Source of the DNA: Pirellulales bacterium
GTDB lineage: Bacteria; Planctomycetota; Planctomycetia; Pirellulales; S012-138
Assembly (NCBI GenBank): GCA_028066245.1
Contig: JALCBR010000006.1
Coordinates: forward strand, 37,526-101,525
DNA: 64,000 nt
Reading direction: 5' to 3'
This document shows positions 29,764 to 40,487 of the stretch, in pieces (position 1 is the stretch's first letter; each line of letters starts with the position of its first letter). The position numbers and the translations under genes are program-made. The notes under the pieces are model-generated. The model was not told the DNA's origin and made no database searches. It saw nothing but the letters and a program-made list of their open reading frames with translations.

Positions 29764-32700
29764 ATGATGAATCACTGGGCTAACGTGGCGCGTTCGCGAG
29801 CACGCGTTCTGACCGTGCTGGTCATTGTCACAGCCAGTTTCGGGATATGGTCTTTAAGCGATGATCCTTCTGCCGGCCAGTCCCCAAACCTGAGTGTTCA
29901 TACCTCCGATAGCCGCCCGGCACCGTTTGGGTTACAGGGGCGATCTACACCAATTTCTCTGGCGACGAATAGCGAGTTTACCGGGCAGCATTCCACGCCA
30001 GCGATGTTTGACGACGCCCGTCTGAACGACGTTTGTTTTGTCGATCCCCAAGTTGGCTGGGCAGTGGGAGACCGCGGTGTCATCTGGTCCACGACGGATG
30101 CGGGCGGATCATGGAATCTACAGCGCTCCGAGTTTGATTGCACGCTCTGCTCCGCGGCGTTCTTGGATCATCAAAACGGCTGGATTGCCGGGGGATGTTA
30201 CGATCCGTACACCAAGACATCGTCTGCCGTGGTTCTTTGGACGCGAGATGGCGGGAAAAGCTGGCGGCGTGAAGAGAGTGCAAGGCTGTTGCCATTCGCT
30301 CGGCAAATCAAATTCTTCAATCGGGACGAAGGTTGGCTGAGAACTGACTCTTCGGCCATGTTTCCTTCCGGCCTATTCCATACCAAGGACGGCGGGCGAA
30401 GTTGGAATCCCGTCATGGGCTCTGGTGGCTGGCGCGCGGCCGATTTCCTCGACATGACAAGCGGGGCGCTTGCTGGAATGCATGGCGCCGCGGCCACCAT
30501 TCGGCGACAGAACATTCGCCTGGCGACGTCGCTCTCACTGGGGCTGAGAGAAGCACACCGCATGCAATTGGAGCCCGGCGGCGGTGGTTGGCTGGTTGGC
30601 GACGGCGGACTGATTATGTTGACCGGAACCGGAGGCAACGATTGGCAATACCCAGCCGGTCGCGTTGGAGATAAGCTTGCTGAACTTTTTGATTTCCGCG
30701 CCGTGAGTGTGTTGGGAACACAAGCATGGATCGCAGGTGCGCCAGGCAGTTGCGTTTTCCACACGCCGGACGCAGGGCATTCTTGGCGCGTCTTGCCGAC
30801 CGGCCAGACGCGACCGCTTCACAGCGTCCAATTTATTGATCCACAGCGCGGGTGGGCTGTCGGCGACCTTGGCGTGATCCTCTCCACCGTGGACGGTGGA
30901 CAAAGCTGGCAAACACAGCACAGCGGTGGCGCACGTGCAGCTGCGCTTGGCGTTTTTTCCAGCAACGAGCAAGTGCCTTGGGAAGCTTTTTCAGCACTCG
31001 CCGCCAAAGATGGATTTCTCACTGTCGCACACGTGATTGGACGACGTGACATGGCCGGTGGGTCAGAGAAGTTCCGCGAAGACTTCGATCGATTTCATGA
31101 CGCACTGGTTCGCGTTGGTGGCACCAGCTCCCAAGTCGATTGGCAGTTTCCACTTGATCAACAAGGCATTGCCCGAGAAGCACAGCATGTGTTGGAAACA
31201 TGGGACACGGCGAATGACGACCGCGGCTTGCCGGCCTTGCAAGAGCGGCTGGTCCGGCTCATCCGTACGTGGCGACCAGAAGTGATCATTGAGACTGACA
31301 CAAATAACCCCACCGATCCCGCTTCGGAGTTGATCTCGCAGATGGTTTCGCAGGCGGTGATTGTTGCCGCAGACGTGAATAGATTTCCGGAACATGTACA
31401 GGCTGGATTGCCGCCCTGGCAAGTCAAGAAGGTTATCGGCGTCCTGCCGCCGGGAAATCGTGGCCAAATTAACATCGACACCAGTTCATTTGCGCCGCGG
31501 CTCGAAGGGTCGCTTTCTCAGCACTCTCAAACGGCGTATGCAGTGACCGCCCCACTGGAGATGGCTCCAAATGGTCCGGATAACTGGGGATTTCGTATCG
31601 TTGCCGACCAAACGGGATCAGACGCGGCAGACCGTGGAATCATGGGTGGCATCATGCTTCACCCTGGCGGAGACGCGCGACGAACAATGACCGAAGTCGC
31701 GGATAATGCTACGGCACTGCAATCCGCAGCACAGAAATTCCGCAACGTCAAGGCAATCTTGGCGAGGTCCGAAAACTCCCCGGAGTTGCAATCCCGTTTG
31801 ATGGGGCAGGTCGGGGATTTGACCGCAGGCTTGGATGCTCCACTGGCTGGTCGCGTGCTTTTCAATTTGGCCGTCTCTTATCACCGTAAGGGGCAGGCCT
31901 CGCTGGCAGCTCAAATATACGAAGCCCTCGTCAAGCGTTACCCACAACATCCGCTGGCGCCGGCCGGCGCCACGTGGTTAATTCAGTACTACGCCAGCGC
32001 GGAGATGTCGCATCGCACTCAACAGCGCGAGGCCACTGGGCGTTTCTCCGGCGCATCGACTCTGGGTGTCGATCCGACGAAGCCCGGTGATCGCGTCATT
32101 GACACGGCCAGCGCCATCGAAAACCACGGGACAGAAGTTCGTGTCGTCGACCTTCGCCAGAAGAACTCTCGTGCGGCCGAAGCAACAACCGTCGGGAGAA
32201 TGCTGGAAGAACTCTCACCACAATTGCTTGCCAAGCCCCGCTTACAGTTCCCATTGGCCGCTGCCTACACCAATCAAGGCCTGGTCAACAATGCGGAGCA
32301 GCTGTTGTTCCGCGTACTGAGACGTTCCACGGATGTCGCCTGGCGAGACTGCGCAGCAGCCGAAACTTGGTTAACTCACCGAGATGGCCCGCCGCCCAAG
32401 CCACTCGTGCGATGCGCGACCGCGATGGATAAGCCCTATTTGGATGGATCCCTCGATGATGCTCTGTGGCGAAACGCAACCAGCGTACGATTGCGCGAAG
32501 AATCTCAACCCGAAGGCGAATTTGGTTCTGAAGCGTTAGTAGCAACTGATGGAGAATTTCTCTATCTCGCCGTTCGCTGCGTCAAAAGTCCCACTCTGGA
32601 TTATGAACCCAGCGGCGCGGCTCGTCCGCGCGATGCTAACTTGGAAGATCATGATCGCGTCGAGTTCTTGATCGATATTGATCGTGATTATGCAACGTAC

Positions 32701-32985
32701 TACCGATTGACCGTTGATCATCGCGGCTGGACGTCCGAGAGATGTTTTGACGACCAAACTTGGAATCCAACGTGGTATGTTGCCTCTGGAGGCGACGAAA
32801 GTCACTGGATCGCGGAGATCGCCATTCCCATCACCGAACTCACGCCCCGCTTGGTCCCGGGAAGCACCGTTTGGGCGCTCGGCGTACAGCGAGTCATTCC
32901 CGGAGTTGGCTTGGAAAGCTGGACCACTCCTGCATCCACTAACATCCAGCCAGAAGGCTTTGGTCTGCTCAGCTTCCCAGAATGA
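29764..32985 (+). CDS. Ycf48/BNR-like beta-propeller protein with TPR-like and CBM9-like regions
   Basis: 1073 aa; repeated GWAVGDxGVIWSTxDGGxSW motifs, TPR-like VSYHRKGQASLAAQIYEALVKRYPQHP, C-terminal KPYLDGSLDDALWRNATSVRLREE (CBM9-like). Confidence 0.85.
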   Translation: MMNHWANVARSRARVLTVLVIVTASFGIWSLSDDPSAGQSPNLSVHTSDSRPAPFGLQGRSTPISLATNSEFTGQHSTPAMFDDARLNDVCFVDPQVGWAVGDRGVIWSTTDAGGSWNLQRSEFDCTLCSAAFLDHQNGWIAGGCYDPYTKTSSAVVLWTRDGGKSWRREESARLLPFARQIKFFNRDEGWLRTDSSAMFPSGLFHTKDGGRSWNPVMGSGGWRAADFLDMTSGALAGMHGAAATIRRQNIRLATSLSLGLREAHRMQLEPGGGGWLVGDGGLIMLTGTGGNDWQYPAGRVGDKLAELFDFRAVSVLGTQAWIAGAPGSCVFHTPDAGHSWRVLPTGQTRPLHSVQFIDPQRGWAVGDLGVILSTVDGGQSWQTQHSGGARAAALGVFSSNEQVPWEAFSALAAKDGFLTVAHVIGRRDMAGGSEKFREDFDRFHDALVRVGGTSSQVDWQFPLDQQGIAREAQHVLETWDTANDDRGLPALQERLVRLIRTWRPEVIIETDTNNPTDPASELISQMVSQAVIVAADVNRFPEHVQAGLPPWQVKKVIGVLPPGNRGQINIDTSSFAPRLEGSLSQHSQTAYAVTAPLEMAPNGPDNWGFRIVADQTGSDAADRGIMGGIMLHPGGDARRTMTEVADNATALQSAAQKFRNVKAILARSENSPELQSRLMGQVGDLTAGLDAPLAGRVLFNLAVSYHRKGQASLAAQIYEALVKRYPQHPLAPAGATWLIQYYASAEMSHRTQQREATGRFSGASTLGVDPTKPGDRVIDTASAIENHGTEVRVVDLRQKNSRAAEATTVGRMLEELSPQLLAKPRLQFPLAAAYTNQGLVNNAEQLLFRVLRRSTDVAWRDCAAAETWLTHRDGPPPKPLVRCATAMDKPYLDGSLDDALWRNATSVRLREESQPEGEFGSEALVATDGEFLYLAVRCVKSPTLDYEPSGAARPRDANLEDHDRVEFLIDIDRDYATYYRLTVDHRGWTSERCFDDQTWNPTWYVASGGDESHWIAEIAIPITELTPRLVPGSTVWALGVQRVIPGVGLESWTTPASTNIQPEGFGLLSFPE

Positions 32986-33118
32986 AGCTAGTCAAAGAAA
33001 GTTCTTCAGGGCAAGGCTTGGAGCTGGGCCCTGCTGGAACTCTCTCGGCTCCACTGAACGAACGCTTGCGCGCCGCTTGCCCCGACGCCGTCAAGTCCAT
33101 CCCTCGTGGGAGCCCACA

Positions 33119-33372
33119 CGCCATCCCCTCAGGCGTACGGCCGAAATTGTCATTGGTCAAATGTGGAAGGTGTTTCGGGTCTCCATGCGCGCTGCTGAGC
33201 GCCATAGGAGGTTGACGGTTAACATGCTACTGAACTTAACGTCAGGATTGTCGGCGATGTTTGCGGTCCCGTTGCTGGTCCATTGCATGGGTGTGAAGCG
33301 TTTGCGCCACCCCTTGGAAGTGGGAAAAACTTGACCGATGTTAATTTCGCCCGTACGCATGAGAACCCGGCG
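33119..33372 (+). mobile_element. MITE-like repeat, copy B
   Basis: ~254 bp; same terminal inverted repeats and interior as copies A and C. Confidence 0.85.
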
Positions 33373-33390
33373 CGCCAGGAACGCTGTGCC

Positions 33391-35214
33391 TCAATACCCG
33401 GCCGCTTTGCCGTCCAATCGCTTGTCTGCGGCGCCGCGGAGTTGGCCGGTCGCAGCATCATAGAAAATGGAGTGCGCGTCGCCCTGTCCGCGAACCGTTG
33501 TGACCCTGTGTCCCATACTGCGGAGAGCCTCAATCGTCGAAGTCAGGTCCTCTCCGACGTTGCCGAATCGATGTGTTTCGACTCGGAGTTGATCAGGGAA
33601 CCACTGGTGGTGGATTCGCGGCGCGTCAACGGCTGCACCGATCTCCATTTCATATTCCAACACATTGACCACAATGCAGAGTACCGTGTTGATGATCGTT
33701 CGCCCGCCGGGGCTACCGGTGACCAACACCAGTTCGCCGTCACGTTTGACGATAGTGGGTGACATGCTAGAGAGCATCCGCTTGCCTGGGGCGATCACGT
33801 TGGCCGGAGTGCCGATGTTACCCCGCTCATCGGTATGACCTGGCTTCTGGTTGAAATCTCCCATCTCATTATTGAGGAAAAACCCACCGCCGTTCACAAC
33901 CACGCGCGAACCGAAGCTGTGCTCAAGTGTGTAGGTGTTTGACACGGCCATGCCGTCGTCATCAACGACAGAAAAGTGGGTCGTGTTTTCGCCGCCGTCG
34001 AGGATCTCCATTTCCTCGGCCAGGCTTCGGCTAGGTGTGGCACGCTCATGAAGTGAGGCAGCCAACTCGGAAGCGAATTCCTTGGACGTCAGATACTCTG
34101 GGACTTCAACAAAGTCGGCATCGCCCAAGTGCATGGCACGCTGGTGGAACGCACGTCGCATCGCCTCGGCCATCACGTGCAGCGTCCGTGGCGCGAAACG
34201 ATCCTCGCGCTTGAGGTTCAGCCCTTCAAGCATGTTAAGCGCCAATGCGTTGGCGATCCCGCCGGAACTAGGGGGCGGTGCTCCATAGATATCGTAGCCG
34301 CGATACGTCGAGTGAATTGGAGTTCTCTCTTTGGCTTCATAGTTGGTTAAGTCGGCAGCCGTGATCAAGCCGCCACTACGGCGCATCTCGGCGACAAAGA
34401 GTTCAGCCGTCCTTCCGGTGTAGAACCCAGCGGCTCCTTGCTCCATGATGCGTTCCAACGTTGCTGCTAACTCAGGCTGAAGCAATCGGTCGCCATTCCG
34501 CCAAAGCCGTCCTTCCGGATGATCGAACACCCGATGCATCTCCGCGTTGTTCACTGAGCGTCTGTCACGCAAAACGCCATTGAGCGAGCGAGCCAACGCC
34601 GTGTTGACCTCAAAGCCGTCTCTGGCCAATGCCACAGCCGGCTTAACTAAGTCAGGCCAGGAGAGCTTGCCGAACTTCTTGTGGGCCAACTCCAATCCGC
34701 GAACAGTACCTGGCGTGCCGACAAATCTGGCAGTCAGCCGGCTTTCACCGAGTGCGAACATGTCAGGCGTTGCGGCCGCCGGTGCCGTTTCGCGATAGTC
34801 AAAGAACGTTGGTGATTTGTCTTCTGCGCTACGTCCCGGGGCGACCAGCATGAATCCGCCACCCCCGATGTTACCAGCTTCCGGCCAAGTCACGGCTTCA
34901 GCAAAGGCAACCGCCACAGCCGCGTCGACCGCATTCCCGCCCGCTTTAAGGATTTCCACGCCTACGTCCACCGCCGGCGGCGAAACGGCCGCCACCATGC
35001 CATGCTTGCCATCGGCAACACGTTGACTTTGGACGGTGCTCGCGGTCCGACGCTGGAAGGTTGTCGGCGTTTGAGCAACGGCAGTCCTCGCAGGACCGTA
35101 ACACCACCATGAGATAGTGACCGTCACGATCAAGACCAGACAAGAGATGCGGTGTTGCGTGCTGCGTTCTTTGCAGGTCGTGGTAAAAAGATTGGGCATG
35201 TTCTTCGGTCTCAA
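33391..35214 (-). CDS. ggt: Gamma-glutamyltransferase
   Basis: 607 aa; catalytic region ENTTHFSVVDDDGMAVSNTYTLEHSFGSRVVV; signal-like N-terminus. Confidence 0.95.
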   Translation of the reverse strand: MRPKNMPNLFTTTCKERSTQHRISCLVLIVTVTISWWCYGPARTAVAQTPTTFQRRTASTVQSQRVADGKHGMVAAVSPPAVDVGVEILKAGGNAVDAAVAVAFAEAVTWPEAGNIGGGGFMLVAPGRSAEDKSPTFFDYRETAPAAATPDMFALGESRLTARFVGTPGTVRGLELAHKKFGKLSWPDLVKPAVALARDGFEVNTALARSLNGVLRDRRSVNNAEMHRVFDHPEGRLWRNGDRLLQPELAATLERIMEQGAAGFYTGRTAELFVAEMRRSGGLITAADLTNYEAKERTPIHSTYRGYDIYGAPPPSSGGIANALALNMLEGLNLKREDRFAPRTLHVMAEAMRRAFHQRAMHLGDADFVEVPEYLTSKEFASELAASLHERATPSRSLAEEMEILDGGENTTHFSVVDDDGMAVSNTYTLEHSFGSRVVVNGGGFFLNNEMGDFNQKPGHTDERGNIGTPANVIAPGKRMLSSMSPTIVKRDGELVLVTGSPGGRTIINTVLCIVVNVLEYEMEIGAAVDAPRIHHQWFPDQLRVETHRFGNVGEDLTSTIEALRSMGHRVTTVRGQGDAHSIFYDAATGQLRGAADKRLDGKAAGY

Positions 35215-35455
35215 CTATCCGGACTCAGAGAAGGAGCACGACAAAACGTCGCTAGAAAAGACACGCGGATAAACCGCCTGCGGCAGGTCCCTTATCTTAG
35301 ACCGCCCAAGATCGCTGGGAAAGTAATTCGTACCGACACCGGCTTTGTGGCATGGAGAATCTGCCACGCAGGCCATCAACTAAGCGCGGCGACCGTGCAT
35401 GGGCCACATAAGACTATATCTATCGCCGGTCCGTTGCGAGAAGCGGCTGTTGAGC

Positions 35456-36433
35456 CTATTCCACTCGCGCTATCTGCTGCACATGGAAGGTTGGTGCGAA
35501 GCCGCCGCGTTCAATCTCTTGGTTGTCGAGCTGTCCGTGGACGGTGACAAACTCACCGTCACGGAAATCACTCATCGCGGCATCGGCGAGAATGACGCTG
35601 CCGCCGAATTCATCGGTTTCACCGGTGATGGGGATGTACCGCAATTTCCAGCGACGGTCTGACTGCGAATATTCCAATTGGCCACGCAACCAAGCGTAGT
35701 TGTCATCACGACCGTAGCTACCCCGCGATGAAGACGAGGACCGGTCCGGCGCGGTGAACTGCCGCGAATAGCTGACCGGCTGAACTTTGGAATCGGTCAG
35801 AGCCGCCGTGTTGCCTGGCGGAACAAATCGCGCTGGCGCTGTACCGGCCTGATCGCCTGGCTGTACGTCTCTTGGCGCGTAGCGGTCGCCTGAAGCATTG
35901 GGAGTTGTTTGTCCCGAAGTTCCGGGAAGGCTACCGGGCACGTTTCGCGGTGTAACGCGGCCGTCATCCGGAAAAGTCCGCGGTGGCGGCGAGGTTGTCG
36001 AGCGGGACGTTGAGGAGCGGGAGGTCCCGAACGGATCAGCAGTCGTGGACGAGTTAGTGCCGGGATTTCCGGCGGCCGAACTGTTGCTGACGGGTTGGAA
36101 GCCAGCGCTGCCATTTCCGCGACGAGATTGGCCGCGGTAGTCGAGCGAACCATCTGGGGGAGAGTAGTTGCCAGGGCTGGATGTCCCCGAGCCGCCGGTG
36201 CCTGCTCCACCGGGAGTGACGCCACCGGATCCTCCGGAGCCTGTTCCTGTTGGCGTTTGGTCATAATAGGACGAGTCTGGCGGTTGCTGTCCGCCGCCCG
36301 TTGGCGTGCCCGTGGCGCTCGCTGTCGATGGCGGTGGAATCAACTGAGGTCCATAGAGCAAGTCGACCTTCGGGGGAGGATAAGCGCAACCAGCCACCAA
36401 ACACATCGTCATGCAGATGCCAATTCGCCTCAT
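35456..36433 (-). CDS. Low-complexity lipoprotein, unknown function
   Basis: Start MRRIGICMTMCLVAGCAYPPPK with lipobox VAGC (ORF 35456..36484); Gly/Ser/Thr/Pro-rich middle. Confidence 0.78.
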   Translation of the reverse strand: MRRIGICMTMCLVAGCAYPPPKVDLLYGPQLIPPPSTASATGTPTGGGQQPPDSSYYDQTPTGTGSGGSGGVTPGGAGTGGSGTSSPGNYSPPDGSLDYRGQSRRGNGSAGFQPVSNSSAAGNPGTNSSTTADPFGTSRSSTSRSTTSPPPRTFPDDGRVTPRNVPGSLPGTSGQTTPNASGDRYAPRDVQPGDQAGTAPARFVPPGNTAALTDSKVQPVSYSRQFTAPDRSSSSSRGSYGRDDNYAWLRGQLEYSQSDRRWKLRYIPITGETDEFGGSVILADAAMSDFRDGEFVTVHGQLDNQEIERGGFAPTFHVQQIARVE

Positions 36434-36644
36434 GACCGATTCCCGCAATTGTGATGATTCCAGTGAAAGACGTTGGCTCGCCAACGGGTCGAGCGTGTTG
36501 CAAATGCCATCTCATCGAACCACAATCCCAGGCGCAATGCGCGCATCCTCAGGGCGAAATGGCGGCGGACTATGCGGTATCTGGGCGGACTTGTCTAGAG
36601 CGGTTTGGTCTTTCTGCTAGCAAGCAGCTAGATGTGCAAGGAAC

Positions 36645-37859
36645 TCAGTCGTTTTCCGACGATTGTTCCTTTGTGAAAGCGGTGAAACTCGCTTCACCGT
36701 TACCCTGCGCGATGGCGGCTTTGATCTCACCCCGAACATCTTTAGTGGTTTCGACATGCCGGCGATTGCGTAACGCTTGTAATGCGCTTTGTCCTCCAAT
36801 TTGCCCCAGCGCCCAAGCCGCTGCGGCACGGATCAGCGGCTCTTCGTCATCAAGAGCTTGGGTAAGCACTGGTACCGCCGCAGCATGCCGTTGATTGCCC
36901 AGCACAATCGCAGCATTGCGCAACAATCCGCGCCGTTTTGCCCGCCAAAGCGGCGTGCCGCGAAACCGCTCACGGAACTCGACTTCGCTCAGTTGTAGCA
37001 GTTCGCAGAGATCACTTGTTGCACCTGTCCGTTCCAGCCGAAGTGTGTCTTCGCGTGATGCTGGCGCATGATTGTTCCACGGACAAACCTCCTGACAGAC
37101 ATCACAGCCAAAAATCCAATCTTCCATGCCGGAACGCAACTCTACCGGAATTGTCGACCGGTGTTCGATCGTTAAGTAGCTGATGCACTTCCGCGCATCC
37201 AGGACATACGGAGCCACGAACGCATCTGTAGGACAAGCCTCCAGACAGGCTGTGCAGGTGCCACAGTGGTCAACTTCGGTGGGAGCATCATATTGCAACT
37301 CAAGGTCAGTCAGGAGCACGGCCAGAAAGAACCAGCTTCCCAGACGCCGGTTAAGCAGTAGCGTGTTTTTCCCGATCCAGCCCAGCCCGGCAAGTTGCGC
37401 GAATTCTCGTTCCATGAGCGGAGCGGAATCAACGACGCCACGCACCGCCGCTCCCGGAGCATGCTCGTGAAGCCAATCTCGAAGTTGTTTCAGGCGGTCA
37501 TGGATGACATCGTGATAGTCTGCGCCCACCGCATAGTTGGCGACGCGCCCTTCGCCTGCTTGGGCCGCAATGCTCGAACCACGCGATGGGTTGTAGTTCA
37601 TCGCCAAGATCACCAGGCTGCGAGCCCCATCAAGCACGTAGCCGGGAGTTTCGTGCGCATGTGCAAGCTCGTCCAGGAATTTCATTTCGCCCGCATAGCC
37701 GGCATCCAACCATTTGGCGAAGCGGTGCAAACCACCGGGAGTGAGCGCCGGACAAACACCACACAGATCGAACCCCAAATCCTGGGCCCGCTGTCTGAGC
37801 CGGGATGTCAGCTCCACAATGTTCAAAGCGCGCTGAGGTGGTGAGACAGACGCCGGCAT
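36645..37859 (-). CDS. queG: Epoxyqueuosine reductase
   Basis: 404 aa; two 4Fe-4S motifs (CGTCTACLEACPTDAF, CDVCQEVCPW); C-terminal HEAT-like repeat. Confidence 0.95.
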   Translation of the reverse strand: MPASVSPPQRALNIVELTSRLRQRAQDLGFDLCGVCPALTPGGLHRFAKWLDAGYAGEMKFLDELAHAHETPGYVLDGARSLVILAMNYNPSRGSSIAAQAGEGRVANYAVGADYHDVIHDRLKQLRDWLHEHAPGAAVRGVVDSAPLMEREFAQLAGLGWIGKNTLLLNRRLGSWFFLAVLLTDLELQYDAPTEVDHCGTCTACLEACPTDAFVAPYVLDARKCISYLTIEHRSTIPVELRSGMEDWIFGCDVCQEVCPWNNHAPASREDTLRLERTGATSDLCELLQLSEVEFRERFRGTPLWRAKRRGLLRNAAIVLGNQRHAAAVPVLTQALDDEEPLIRAAAAWALGQIGGQSALQALRNRRHVETTKDVRGEIKAAIAQGNGEASFTAFTKEQSSEND

Positions 37860-38251
37860 TAGATCTGTGTGAAGTGGGACCGAGAAAGCCCAAGGAGGCG
37901 CGGCGGCGAGCTTTCAATAGGACGAACTAAGTCTTTAACATATCACGGCTTGTAGCGTGCGTCATTCCGTCAGCCTGTTCACATGGCGTCTCCGCTATCG
38001 CTGTGAATTTGTTCACAGGTCATGGGACGATTTCTTGCTTGCAACGTTTGCGCCTTCGATTAGCGTGGAATTCATACGGTCTTCGATCCCCGTAGGCCTG
38101 AAACGGCAAGCGGGGGTCGAGCCGTTCTTCGGAGCTTGAGTCCGTTTGTCCCCCATCATTACGGATTGCTCGCGAGCTTATCTCTACTCCTCCACCCGAG
38201 CACTGCTCCACGCTGGCGGTGACGCATCCTGCTGATCTTTTGAGGCCCACT

Positions 38252-38650
38252 ATGAAGCGAGTTTTGTTGATTGCTGCTTGCGCTGCATTGTTCATTTCGA
38301 CTGGCGTTCCAACCGCGCAAGCCAATGACGGCTACGGATTTGGTTTTTATCCACAGTATGGACGGGATCACATTCCTTATTACGCGCTTCATCCGCCGGT
38401 TTACTACAGCTATCCGGTTCCGCGCCCATACGGCTGGTCTCCCTTCGCCTATCCTCCGAGCGTGATGACGCCGGAAGTCGACCTCAGTGCAGCAATTGCC
38501 CCCAAAACAATTGATAACCCTTACGTAAAGATCAAACAGGTGCCACGTAAGCCTGCAGAGAGCCACACGACAGCGATTGAGCCGGTCCGAATCTCCAACC
38601 CGTTTGTTGCGGAGACGAAGTTGGCCAGCGAACTCCGTGGAGCTCGTTAA
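38252..38650 (+). CDS. Small secreted Tyr/Pro-rich protein
   Basis: From M38252: MKRVLLIAACAALFISTGVPTAQA signal, then YYALHPPVYYSYPVPRPYGWSPFAYPP. Confidence 0.8.
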   Translation: MKRVLLIAACAALFISTGVPTAQANDGYGFGFYPQYGRDHIPYYALHPPVYYSYPVPRPYGWSPFAYPPSVMTPEVDLSAAIAPKTIDNPYVKIKQVPRKPAESHTTAIEPVRISNPFVAETKLASELRGAR

Positions 38651-38741
38651 TCCATACTCCTTGATGTGACGATGCTCTCGGTACAACACCTCTAGCATGG
38701 CTAGCAGGCAACGTCCCCCAGGTGTCGCTTGATAGCACCAC

Positions 38742-38784
38742 AATCCCGCCCGGCCGATCGTTCGGTTCGTGGCGGGATTTTTTT
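38742..38784 (+). terminator. Rho-independent terminator
   Basis: AATCCCGCC...GGCGGGATT then T-tract. Confidence 0.75.
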
Positions 38785-39580
38785 GCACTAAGAGTCTGTG
38801 AATTCCTTTGCTCCGTCGCCCGGTGTGGCGTGCTGTTGGTTGACGATGGCGGTCTTCATAAATGCCACGTCTGAAGTAAGCGCTACAATCCCTACATCAG
38901 GACAAGCATGTTCTACGAGCGTCGCGCGGAGTCGACAGGCCTTTCCCTGCGGCAAATCCCGTCGTGTCGCAGGTGACGGAGTATCCGGCGAGCGCGGCGC
39001 GACCGCGCTGATCGCTGCGCCTGTGTGATTCGGTCTAAAGTCGCGCCCCTGATTTTCTCGACATAACATTTCGGACGGTATCTCGGCCTTGCGCGGAATT
39101 CGTGCTTATGGCCGGGGTCAATGGCCCAGGGGGGTTCGCTAATCTGTCCTCGCGCCACGGGTGTAAGCCCGCGGTGTGTCATGACAGGCTTCGCGCTCTC
39201 TCTTGCGCGATTGTTCCGTCCTCGCAGTGTACAGGTCGACGTTCGCAGTGAACGTGCGTTGTGGAAGGGCTAGCCAAAGCCTCTCCAATTTACGGATTTT
39301 CACTGTGCTTCCGACGCTTGCACGTCCGATGGATTTACTAGGCGCGGCGAAAGACGGAGCTGATCCGCGACCAAGGAGAAGCGAGAAGACAAGAGTAGCC
39401 CCGACCCAGATGTGTTGTCGATGGCGGGTCCCAGAGATGGTGACGAAGGATCGCATTCCCGCCAAAGACTAACGCAAGGGGCAAAGTGCCGAGGCGTGAA
39501 ATCGTGCCGTTGGGTCCAGAATGACGGCCACTCGCGAATTCGGCTGAGTTCCAAACCAAGCGAAGAATGGAGAGCCTGCA

Positions 39581-40153
39581 ATGAAGGTCTTCACAACTGG
39601 CCAAGTCGCCAAGATTTGTAAAGTGGCGCCGCGCACTGTCAGCAAGTGGTTCGACTCGGGCCGCCTGAAGGGTTACCGGATCCCCGGTTCCCAAGACCGA
39701 AGAATTCCCCGTGAGTATCTAATTCGCTTCCTCAAAGAGCATGGAATGCCTTTGGGCGAATTGGAAGATGAGACAATGGCCAAGGTTTTGATCGTGGCCC
39801 AGGATCAGGTCCTGATGGAAAACCTGAAGCGTGAATTGCCGGAAAACAAAGCCTTCAAGGTGGCCACGGCTGCCAGTGGCTTTGACGCCGGGATTCAAGC
39901 GGAGAGCTTCCACCCCGACGCAATTATCGTCGACTTCTCGATTGGCAAAACGGAAGCCTTGCAGATTTGTCAAAATCTGCGCCGCAATAATGAGTTTGCC
40001 GAGATCGTTCTGATCGCTTTGTTGCCGGATGACGGTAGCTCGACCAGTTTCGATCGCTCAACCATCAACGAAACGTTCAAGAAGCCGTTTGATGCCGCGC
40101 TCCTCGCCCAGCGACTGCAAACGCTCGTGGGCTCCCGCAAGGAACTCGTCTAG
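39581..40153 (+). CDS. Excisionase/MerR-type HTH fused to a receiver-like domain
   Basis: 190 aa; KVFTTGQVAKICKVAPRTVSKWFDSGRLKGYRIPGSQDRRIPREYL then a receiver-like fold with PDAIIVDFSIG and FKKPFD. Confidence 0.88.
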   Translation: MKVFTTGQVAKICKVAPRTVSKWFDSGRLKGYRIPGSQDRRIPREYLIRFLKEHGMPLGELEDETMAKVLIVAQDQVLMENLKRELPENKAFKVATAASGFDAGIQAESFHPDAIIVDFSIGKTEALQICQNLRRNNEFAEIVLIALLPDDGSSTSFDRSTINETFKKPFDAALLAQRLQTLVGSRKELV

Positions 40154-40487
40154 AACGCTCGCTTCTCGCCGCAGTCAAAGATCCGTCGCGGTGGACCCCC
40201 GCGACGACGCCAAGTGCGGCACTCGCATCTCGCCAATGCGAATGGCCGCCGGCAACGACCCTGGAACGCCACGCCCCACTAACACGCGTTCCACTTTGCT
40301 TGAATCAGATGGCGCAATCGAAGGAATCGATTGCCTGGAACGCCAGGCGCCCGGGCCTGGCTCTCCCCATCGACAGCAATTCGCTTGGCGACGCTGTCAG
40401 CTCTTTCCCTCACCTGACAGCTCCACGTCACAAATTGGTGATGTTGGCATTTATACCAATCGTCGGTGAAACCCCGTTGTTGCCTGC

